Source: Candidatus Nealsonbacteria bacterium
GTDB lineage: Bacteria; Patescibacteriota; Minisyncoccia; Minisyncoccales; RBG-13-36-15
Assembly: GCA_011050465.1 (NCBI GenBank)
Contig: DRFQ01000001.1
Coordinates: 1-37,224 of the forward strand
Direction of reading: 5' to 3'
Length of the DNA stretch: 37,224 bases
Part shown: positions 31,756 through 37,224 of the stretch, piece by piece
Numbering within the stretch: position 1 is the first letter of the stretch
Layout of the letters: every line of letters starts with the position of its first letter
The notes under the pieces: generated by a model
Seen by the model: the letters and a program-made list of their open reading frames with translations, nothing else
What the model was told of the DNA's origin: nothing
The model's database searches: none
Made by a program: the position numbers and the translations under genes

Positions 31756-31759
31756 CTTA

Positions 31760-31957
31760 TTATTTGGCTTCTTCTTTATTTTGTTTATCAGCCTTCTTGC
31801 TTTTTTTTAATATTTCCAGAGTGTCTTCAGAAACTTCACAAAGAGGACATTCCTTATTTTCCTTTTCTTTTTGTTTTTGCTCGCCCTGCACCGAATTCAT
31901 TCCAGTGCGGGGATTGTTTTTTTCTTTCTGCATATTTCTTTTATTTTTTTCTTCCAT
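31760..31957 (-). CDS. Short charged protein with CPLC motif
   Basis: 65 residues, Lys/Glu/Asn-rich and probably disordered, with one ECPLCEVSEDTLEILKK segment. It fits tightly between the CcdA gene (4-base gap) and the DUF1573 gene (4-base gap), which supports reality. CPxC could bind metal or exchange disulfides with the neighbouring CcdA. No family recognised; no signal peptide, so probably cytosolic. Confidence 0.6.
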   Translation of the reverse strand: MEEKNKRNMQKEKNNPRTGMNSVQGEQKQKEKENKECPLCEVSEDTLEILKKSKKADKQNKEEAK

Positions 31958-31961
31958 AATT

Positions 31962-32639
31962 TTATACGAAAAATATTAAAATTCCAGCTCCCAAGAAAAT
32001 CATCAAAAGTCCCATAACTAATTTTTCGGTTCTTTCGTGTTTCTGCCGAAACTCAGCCAATTTAGCCAAAGTGAAAGGATTCATTGCCAAAAAGAGTAAA
32101 ATCAGCAAGGGAACAATCACCATTAAATTATAGAGTAAAAGATATAAAAATCCAGTCAGGTAAGTGGTTTTGGCGGCCAAAAGCGAAGTGACGGCGGTAT
32201 AAATTCCGGCAGAACAAGGGACCGAACAAAGTCCCACCAAAAAGGCAGCCACAATTACCCCAAATAAAGTTGCTTTTTCCAGACGAGACTTTACTTTTTC
32301 TGAGGCAATCCTGGGCATGCGTAAATGGAACGGCAGTTTGGGAAAAAAATAATCTTTGAGCTGAAGTCCGCCCCAAACAATTAGAAGCCAGGAACCCAAA
32401 ATGGCAAAAAAGTGATGTTGACCAAAAAGCACGATTCCAGAAAACAGTCCCACTCCAACAGCCAAATAAGTCAGAAAAACTACGAAAATGTAAACTAGAC
32501 CCAAAAAGAAGATATTTTTAAATGTTCTCTGCAGGCTAATCAAAAAAGCTATGAAAAATATCAAAATCGCTATCACACAAGGAGATAAGCCGTCTAAAAG
32601 TCCGGTGACAATTACCAAGGGTAATAAGTTATCTAACAT
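31962..32639 (-). CDS. CcdA-type thiol-disulfide membrane carrier
   Basis: 225 residues, six helices. Redox Cys in DGLSPCVIA (helix 1) and GLCSVPCSAGIY (helix 4), the latter with an extra Cys. It carries electrons outward to periplasm-like thiol proteins. Its ATG lies 11 bases inside the DUF1573 gene at 32629-33063, so the two are translationally coupled and probably function together: CcdA as electron source for the DUF1573 CxC or the CcmH-like CxCC. Confidence 0.9.
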   Translation of the reverse strand: MLDNLLPLVIVTGLLDGLSPCVIAILIFFIAFLISLQRTFKNIFFLGLVYIFVVFLTYLAVGVGLFSGIVLFGQHHFFAILGSWLLIVWGGLQLKDYFFPKLPFHLRMPRIASEKVKSRLEKATLFGVIVAAFLVGLCSVPCSAGIYTAVTSLLAAKTTYLTGFLYLLLYNLMVIVPLLILLFLAMNPFTLAKLAEFRQKHERTEKLVMGLLMIFLGAGILIFFV

Positions 32640-33063
32640 TTGCGTAAATTTTTACTTCTACTTGGGGGTTAATGAAATCAGAACTCTTCACATAAATAAT
32701 TCTCTCCTGCTTCCCCCGACCGTGGGGGCCGGACATAGCTCCGGTATCATAAGTTACCAGAAGTTCGACTTCTTCGTTGGGACTTATTTTTTCTTTGCTT
32801 ATTTTAGCTACGGTACAAGCACAAGAGGTGGCCACTCTTTTTATTTCTAAAATTTCCTTTCCCGTATTTTTAACTTTAAAAATATATTCAACCACCTTCC
32901 CGTATTCAATCTCTCCGAAATCAAAAAATTCGGGAGTAATCTCAATTTTGGGAGCATTTTCTGCTCCGTTCTCTGGGCCAGAGATAGCCTGAAAATAACC
33001 GTAAACAGCCATCCCCAAAATAAGTAATCCTAAAATTGAAAAAAACCAAATTTTTAGTCTCAT
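32629..33063 (-). CDS. Membrane-anchored DUF1573 protein
   Basis: 144 residues: helix at 6-26, then a DUF1573 domain with FDFGEIEYG, ATSCACTVA (C-x-C) and SGPHGRGKQ. Same plan as 31282-31755. It overlaps the CcdA gene by 11 bases at its 3' end and lies 3 bases after the SHOCT-protein gene. Confidence 0.88.
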   Translation of the reverse strand: MRLKIWFFSILGLLILGMAVYGYFQAISGPENGAENAPKIEITPEFFDFGEIEYGKVVEYIFKVKNTGKEILEIKRVATSCACTVAKISKEKISPNEEVELLVTYDTGAMSGPHGRGKQERIIYVKSSDFINPQVEVKIYANVR

Positions 33064-33066
33064 GTT

Positions 33067-33387
33067 TTAAGTCAAGTCTTTTTTCTTTTCTTTAAATTCT
33101 TCTTTGTTAATTTCACCCTTAGCGTAGCGTTCCTTGAGAATATCTAAAGCATTTTTATCTTTACTCTCGCCCTTGCTTTGATCTATAAGCCATTTCACTA
33201 AAGCTATAATTCCGATTATGACTAAAATCCAGAATAAAATCATAAAAACCCAACCAAGCCACATCCAACCACCGCCAAGGCCCCAGTGATCCCAATCCAT
33301 CATATTATAATTTCCGTTGGCTAAAGTAAAATTAGGCAAAAAAATAGAAATGTTTATCAAAAGCGTAAGAAAAATTATTTTTTTCAT
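33067..33387 (-). CDS. Exported membrane protein with C-terminal SHOCT domain
   Basis: 106 residues: N-terminal signal ([16 protein letters not shown]...LANG), a Trp/Gly-rich patch ([16 protein letters not shown]), one helix, and a SHOCT domain ([19 protein letters not shown]). The short SHOCT helix pair is widespread in small membrane proteins and of uncertain role. His, Met and Trp near the helix start could bind copper (inference). Gaps of 3 and 9 bases tie it to the DUF1573 genes on both sides. Confidence 0.85.
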   Translation of the reverse strand: MKKIIFLTLLINISIFLPNFTLANGNYNMMDWDHWGLGGGWMWLGWVFMILFWILVIIGIIALVKWLIDQSKGESKDKNALDILKERYAKGEINKEEFKEKKKDLT

Positions 33388-33396
33388 ATTTTTACT

Positions 33397-34248
33397 TTAA
33401 TCGATTTGATTTAACTCAATTTTCACTTTCTTTTCAAAATCAATCGGATCATTAGAAAGAACAGAAATTTCCCTGATGGCTTCTCCCCGAAAATCTTTAT
33501 GGGCATCTGGATCATACATAACTTTCAATTGAGCCCGCCCGCCAGATGGGATTGACACTCCTTTCCATTCAGGATTTTCATAACCATGGCCCGACATAGT
33601 GAAAAATGGCGACTCTTTACCTTCAAATACAATCGCAGCAAAAGTGCAACCGCAGGAGGTCTCTAATTTATCAATAACCAAGTCGCTTTTTCCTTCATTT
33701 CTGAGGTCAAAATAAGTAAAAACTTTTCCTTCTTTTTGAGAAATCACGCCAAAATCGTAGGAAACGGGAGTAAGAGAAATTATTGGCCGGTTGCTAGGGG
33801 CTGCAGCAATAAGCTTTTCTTTAAATTCTTCTTGCTTATTTTTATCAACAAAAGAATTTAAGCCATATTCTTTAACATAAGACAGAATAACCTCATCTTT
33901 AGAAAGTGCCGTTTGAGCCAAGAAATCAATATAATCTATTCTCTCTTTGGCTAATCCACAGCAAATATTGTCCTTATCTAAGGGTCGTCCGCAACAAGGA
34001 CAAAAAAACAAAGGATAAATTTCTTTGGCTGAAACAGATTCTACCAAAGAAGAAATCACCGAACTATCAAGAGTCTGACTATAAATTTTCCCGTTAATAA
34101 CTTTAATATATAAAATTACATTCACTGCTAAGCTCAACAACAAAAAAATAACCACAATTAAAGTAGAAACTTTCCAAAAGTTTAATTTAAAATTTGAAGC
34201 CTGGGTCATTAAAATCTGTTTAAAAATTAGAAATTCTTTCTCTAACAC
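33397..34248 (-). CDS. CcmH-like Cys domain fused to DUF1573, membrane anchored
   Basis: 283 residues with GTG start at 34248; ATG 34209 (residue 14) is an alternative that still includes the anchor helix (26-48). Residues 80-140 resemble CcmH, the apocytochrome c reductase: FFCPCCGRPL (C83, C85, C86), CCGLAKERIDYIDFLAQ (C96, C97), then DEVILSYVKEYG. Residues 155-283 are a DUF1573 domain with TSCGCTFA (C199, C201). The gene overlaps the CC...CxH gene by 7 bases. Fusion of a thiol reductase module with DUF1573 suggests both work on the same thiol or copper relay. Confidence 0.82.
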   Translation of the reverse strand: MLEKEFLIFKQILMTQASNFKLNFWKVSTLIVVIFLLLSLAVNVILYIKVINGKIYSQTLDSSVISSLVESVSAKEIYPLFFCPCCGRPLDKDNICCGLAKERIDYIDFLAQTALSKDEVILSYVKEYGLNSFVDKNKQEEFKEKLIAAAPSNRPIISLTPVSYDFGVISQKEGKVFTYFDLRNEGKSDLVIDKLETSCGCTFAAIVFEGKESPFFTMSGHGYENPEWKGVSIPSGGRAQLKVMYDPDAHKDFRGEAIREISVLSNDPIDFEKKVKIELNQID

Positions 34249-34958
34249 CCTCCGACCATTTGGGGCATAAATTCTGGGAATTCTTCTAAAAGTTCTTTTA
34301 TTCCTGGTTCGCCAGCTTTCTCCATTTCGGTTAATTTTTCAGTAAGGGTTTGCTTTGGGAAATAAGTAATTCTCCAGGTGTTTAATTCTTCCAAGATTTG
34401 GTCGTCAGAAAGCTCGGGGTGGTTTTTAATCAGATAAGCAGCCAATCCTCTCATCATTATTGAATGAGCACAACCGCAAGCCGCCTGGCCGTCTCTTCTT
34501 ACTAATGTTTTTGCTCCGCAACAATATTTACAGGCAGTTTGAGAACCAATATTAATGTATCTTTCCAGATCAGCGCCGGTAAAGGTTATTTTCTTCCCCT
34601 CCTGTCCATAGGTAGGGCCAAATACTCTAACCTTATTAATAGCATCTTGAACCTGGTCAAAAGAAATATCGAGCTCTTCTCCGTAAATTGCCGGAACGCC
34701 CGAAGGAACGAGAGAGCTCTTTACGGCTTTAAACTTTAAATAAGCAGCGCAGGCCTCCTCTGTATTTTCCAGAATTTCCGGAAGAGGACAAGTAGATTCA
34801 TTGCTTTGTTTGTTTAATAAGCTCGCTGTCCCAGAGTTTAATTTTAAGGAATCAGAACTTAAAAGTCCAAAACCAATAATTCCGATTAAAATCACTCCTG
34901 AGATTAATCCGGTTATAAAATTTAGGGGAAATTTAGAAAATTTTAAATTGTTTCTCAT
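34242..34958 (-). CDS. Membrane-anchored protein with CKYCC...CGCxH motif
   Basis: 238 residues: helix at 14-33, then an outer domain. Six Cys/His cluster in CKYCCGAKTLVRRDGQAA (C143, C146, C147) and CGCAHSIMMRG (C161, C163, H165), followed by helices and ITYFPKQTL; the last residues are VGGC. The order matches the C-terminal domain of the protein at 29161-30750. Metal binding, most likely copper, is inferred from ligand type and neighbours. First gene after csoR (39-base gap), thus likely under its control. Confidence 0.75.
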   Translation of the reverse strand: MRNNLKFSKFPLNFITGLISGVILIGIIGFGLLSSDSLKLNSGTASLLNKQSNESTCPLPEILENTEEACAAYLKFKAVKSSLVPSGVPAIYGEELDISFDQVQDAINKVRVFGPTYGQEGKKITFTGADLERYINIGSQTACKYCCGAKTLVRRDGQAACGCAHSIMMRGLAAYLIKNHPELSDDQILEELNTWRITYFPKQTLTEKLTEMEKAGEPGIKELLEEFPEFMPQMVGGC

Positions 34959-34997
34959 TTTTTATATACTTAACCGTATGATGAATTATCAACCTTT

Positions 34998-35267
34998 TTA
35001 AATATTTTTAAAAATTTCAAGTAATTCTTCGATTTTCTTTCTCCTCTCTCTCCTATCTTTCCCCCTGATTGCTTCAGTGACACAAGTATTTAAATGACTT
35101 TCTAAAATATATTGATTTACTTTTTTAATCGCCTTAATTACTGCTTCTGTTTGTAAAATTATATCAATGCAATACTTATCATCTTTAATCATCTTCTTAA
35201 CTCCTTCTAAGTGTCCCGAAAGGTAATTCATTCTATTTATAATTTGCTTCTTTTCTGATTTTTCCAT
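34998..35267 (-). CDS. csoR: CsoR copper-sensing repressor, C-H-C type
   Basis: 89 residues of the DUF156 fold. Ligands C33 (DKYCIDII), H58 and C62 (ESHLNTCV) give the Cys-His-Cys set of copper CsoR. Basic residues for DNA contact (NRMNYLSGHLEG) are conserved. A 17-base operator lies 8 bases before the ATG and downstream of a near-consensus promoter, so it should repress itself and the genes below it (34958 down to at least 31282), which are packed with gaps of at most about 40 bases. Confidence 0.93.
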   Translation of the reverse strand: MEKSEKKQIINRMNYLSGHLEGVKKMIKDDKYCIDIILQTEAVIKAIKKVNQYILESHLNTCVTEAIRGKDRRERRKKIEELLEIFKNI

Positions 35268-35274
35268 AAGTTTA

Positions 35275-35291
35275 ACCCCCCTGTGGGGGGT
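35275..35291. promoter_or_regulatory. CsoR-type operator
   Basis: ACCCCCC-TGT-GGGGGGT, a perfect 7+3+7 palindrome, between the -10 box and the csoR ATG. The G-tract palindrome is the form known for CsoR/RcnR operators. Confidence 0.88.
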
Positions 35292-35300
35292 ACTCTACAC

Positions 35301-35327
35301 ATTATACTTAAAAAAGCACAACGTCAA
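35301..35327 (-). promoter_or_regulatory. Promoter of csoR operon
   Basis: TTGACG (35322-35327) and a perfect TATAAT (35301-35306), spacer 15 bases, short of the ideal 17. Transcription would start close to the operator, so repressor binding would block initiation or early elongation. The -35 lies just past the methyltransferase stop. Confidence 0.75.
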
Positions 35328-35334
35328 GAGTTAT

Positions 35335-36003
35335 TTAATCTTTTCTCAATTCGATTTTCATAGTAATTCCAACCCGTTCAAAGCTAGATTTTTTAAAATT
35401 GCTTTTACTCATTAGATTTCTAACATAATTTTCGTATTCTTTTTTCAAGAAACCGTGCAAAGAAATGGTCTTTTTGAAAAAAGTTTTTATTATCTTAAGC
35501 CCGGCATGGTATTTCAAGCCCCTTTCTATATCCCTATCAGACATCTCTGAATAGATATCGTAAATAAAAACCTGGCCTCCCCTTTTCAAAACTCGGTGTA
35601 TTTCATTAAGAACCTTTAAGGGTTTTTTCCAATGATGAAAAGCGAGGGTTGAAATAATATAATCAATACTATTTTCCTTAAATTCCAGATTCTTGCCATC
35701 CATTACCTTAAATTCTAAGTTAAGTGAGTTCTTTGTCTGTTTATTGGCTATTCTAATCATTGTTTCAGATAAATCAATACCAATAACTTTTAAATTCGGG
35801 TATTTTTTGGCAATTAGTTGGGCCAAATCACCCGGACCAGTACCAATATCTATTAAAAAACCCTTGTTCTTTAATGGTAAAGTTCCAACGATCTGTTGAT
35901 AAGTCGGCTGAAGCATTCTGGCGGGGATCCAACTATAAAAAAGAGAAACCAACCAAGATAATTCTTCTGGTTCGGTAAATTTTCTATCAAGTTGACTACT
36001 CAT
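35335..36003 (-). CDS. Class I SAM-dependent methyltransferase (UbiE/Methyltransf_11-like)
   Basis: 222 residues. Motif I GFLIDIGTGPGDLAQ, motif II VIGIDLSETM, post-II VMDGKNLEFKENSIDYIIS, then LAFHHWKKP and EIHRVLKRGGQVFIYD. This is the standard SAM-binding order of small-molecule methyltransferases. Substrate unknown; relatives methylate quinones or small metabolites, some arsenic, but no Cys triad for arsenite is visible. Separated from csoR by a promoter and from htrA by a structured gap. Confidence 0.92.
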   Translation of the reverse strand: MSSQLDRKFTEPEELSWLVSLFYSWIPARMLQPTYQQIVGTLPLKNKGFLIDIGTGPGDLAQLIAKKYPNLKVIGIDLSETMIRIANKQTKNSLNLEFKVMDGKNLEFKENSIDYIISTLAFHHWKKPLKVLNEIHRVLKRGGQVFIYDIYSEMSDRDIERGLKYHAGLKIIKTFFKKTISLHGFLKKEYENYVRNLMSKSNFKKSSFERVGITMKIELRKD

Positions 36004-36042
36004 AAGAATTTTAGATTTTTATTACCATTAATTAAATCATAA

Positions 36043-36149
36043 ATCCCCCACCTTGAGAATGCCTCATAATTGGGCTCCCGGTTGAGGAAAACACTTTGTA
36101 CAAGTAGTTGTTGATTTAATACTAAACTCTTAAGCAAGGTGGGAGGGAT
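36043..36149. repeat. Nested inverted repeat with two inner hairpins
   Basis: CCCACCTTG (36047-36055) pairs with CAAGGTGGG (36135-36143), extendable through ATCC/GGAT with a 2-base bulge. Inside are CCTCA/TGAGG (36062-36066, 36083-36087) and ACTT-TGTAC-AAGT (36092-36104). It lies 40 bases upstream of the methyltransferase ATG. Confidence 0.65.
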
Positions 36150-36173
36150 AAACTTCAGAAAACGAAAAAGATC

Positions 36174-36251
36174 CGAGGCAATCCCCCGGCGACCTCGAGA
36201 CAGATGATTCAATGCAACTTGTCTGGCCTCACTATTTAGCGAAGCTAGGCC
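36174..36251 (-). ncRNA. Candidate structured RNA: three abutting hairpins
   Basis: CGAGG/CCTCG (36174-36178, 36193-36197), AGACA/TGTCT (36198-36202, 36220-36224) and GGCCT/AGGCC (36225-36229, 36247-36251) follow one another with no spacer base; the last holds an inner TAGC-GAA-GCTA. All stems are five perfect pairs. It lies between htrA and the methyltransferase. The open frame crossing it looks spurious. No tRNA features (no TTCRA loop, no acceptor stem) were found. Confidence 0.4.
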
Positions 36252-36288
36252 TTACCAAACAAAACAGCGACTCTAGGGTTGAAATATT

Positions 36289-37224
36289 TTACCCGCTTTT
36301 TTCGTCTAAGGTTACTTGAAAAACTTTTTTCTGACCATCTCTTAAAACTTCCAAGACTACTTTATCTCCTGGGTTATATTTCATAATAACTTTAGCCAAA
36401 GTATTCTTGATAGTAATTTTCTCATTATTAAATTCTAAAATTATGTCCCCTTCTTGTAAGCCCACTTTTTCAGCTGCAGATCCCGGGAAAACGGCCGTCT
36501 CTCCCGGCAAATCTCCTCTAATAATCCAGGCTCCGTAATCTACTGACAGATTATTCCTCGTTTGAATTTCCTGATTAATTATAACGTAACGAACCCCCAA
36601 AAAAGGATAAATAATCTTTCCTAAAGTTTTTACCTGCTCGATATCTCTTTTGGCCTTATTAATGGGGATGGCAAAACCAATGTTTTCTGCCTCAAGAGCC
36701 ACGGCTGTATTAATCCCGATCACTTCTCCTCTAAGGTTCAAAAGAGGACCCCCAGAATTTCCCCTATTGATAGCGGCATCAGTCTGAATAATATCAGTTA
36801 ATGTTTCAACTAATCCTCCGCCAGAAGCAGTTATCGTCCTTCCCAGTCCAGAGATTACCCCAACCGATACAGTATTTCTAAACTCTCCCAGAGCATTGCC
36901 AATGGCAATTACGGTTTGGCCGATTTCTAATTCGTCTGAATCGCCAACGTTTAAGAGAGGAAATTTTCCTCCTTCTATTTTGAGGATCGCCAAGTCTTGA
37001 CCAGGATCACGAGCCAAAACTTCAGCCTCATACTTTTCTCCATTGTTGGTGAAAACTATATAATCTGCCTCTTTAATCGAAACGACGTGTTTGTTGGTTA
37101 GAATTAAACCGTCTTCGGACACAATGAAACCACTCCCTCCGCCAATCTCCCGTTTTTCTGTCTCGGTTCGATAATAAAAAGGAAATCCAGGTATTGACAC
37201 ATCTTTCATAACAATGATACTAAC
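36289..37224 (-). CDS. HtrA/DegP-type serine protease with PDZ domain, N-terminus beyond the window
   Basis: The frame is open to the right edge; residues VSIIV precede the first visible ATG (37209), as in HtrA proteins, so the start and membrane anchor lie outside. Visible part: GGGSGFIVSEDGLILTNKHVV (catalytic His), RDPGQDLAIL (Asp) and TDAAINRGNSGGPL (Ser), then a PDZ domain (GLQEGDIILEFNNEKI). The triad is complete. It degrades or refolds damaged proteins outside the membrane, a common partner of disulfide and metal stress systems. Whether it belongs to the island is unclear. Confidence 0.93.
   Translation of the reverse strand, partial: VSIIVMKDVSIPGFPFYYRTETEKREIGGGSGFIVSEDGLILTNKHVVSIKEADYIVFTNNGEKYEAEVLARDPGQDLAILKIEGGKFPLLNVGDSDELEIGQTVIAIGNALGEFRNTVSVGVISGLGRTITASGGGLVETLTDIIQTDAAINRGNSGGPLLNLRGEVIGINTAVALEAENIGFAIPINKAKRDIEQVKTLGKIIYPFLGVRYVIINQEIQTRNNLSVDYGAWIIRGDLPGETAVFPGSAAEKVGLQEGDIILEFNNEKITIKNTLAKVIMKYNPGDKVVLEVLRDGQKKVFQVTLDEKSG

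Noticed and set aside
36000-36212. Open frame beginning MNHLSRGRRGIAS
   Set aside because: It is entirely built from the inverted repeats of the gap and resembles no protein.
36174-36251. tRNA-like cloverleaf
   Set aside because: The arms have 5-bp stems, but there is no acceptor stem, no TTCRA loop and no CCA; no tRNA was found anywhere in the window.
1-37224. CRISPR arrays, insertion sequences, rRNA genes, replication origin
   Set aside because: No regularly spaced direct repeats, no transposase frame, no rRNA sequence and no DnaA-box cluster were seen.

Overview
The window looks like a piece of a small, AT-rich Candidate Phyla Radiation (Patescibacteria, probably Parcubacteria-like) genome. 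The evidence is dense packing with many overlapping genes, a two-subunit group-3-type [NiFe] hydrogenase, a divergent FtsZ and enolase, many short membrane-anchored proteins, and ordinary stop use (TGA ends several genes, so not the TGA=Gly code of Gracilibacteria). This placement is inference; there is no rRNA or other marker. All genes but one run on the minus strand. No tRNA, rRNA, CRISPR array or transposase was seen.

Layout, left to right (so downstream to upstream for the minus strand). 1-2695: a large secreted fibronectin-III-like protein, cut by the left edge. 2807-10950: metabolic and hydrogenase block with enolase, an AhpF-like thioredoxin reductase, [NiFe] hydrogenase large and small subunits, a hydrogenase-associated protein, an EamA transporter, HypC, NAD(P)HX dehydratase and GalU. 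11027-12433: FtsZ with a long basic N-terminal extension. 12465-35267: a 23 kb island for extracytoplasmic metal and thiol handling. It holds a CopA ATPase, two CsoR-family repressors each with a GC-rich palindromic operator nearby, a ZIP-like protein, an FTR1 iron permease, three CcdA/DsbD-type electron carriers, a DsbA-like protein, a blue-copper protein, an orphan CuA protein, three DUF1573 proteins (one fused to a CcmH-like domain), two proteins with a CC...CxH motif, and several tiny Cys-rich proteins. A nuclease with an ATP-cone and a LOG-family protein sit inside it. 35335-37224: a methyltransferase and an HtrA protease cut by the right edge.

How the parts may work together: CcdA proteins would carry electrons across the membrane to DsbA-like, CcmH-like and CxC proteins, keeping cysteines reduced so that copper can be loaded on the cupredoxins, while CopA, FTR1 and the ZIP-like protein move metal and the CsoR pair senses it.

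The most unusual signal is non-coding. Nearly every gap longer than about 60 bases in this otherwise tightly packed sequence is filled by a nested inverted repeat, often an outer stem enclosing two smaller hairpins (9940-10063, 12362-12413, 16781-16849, 29010-29154, 30771-30871, 36043-36149). Several abut start or stop codons, and two lie inside the 5' coding part of genes, where they would encode odd N-terminal extensions (FtsZ and the 529-residue membrane protein).
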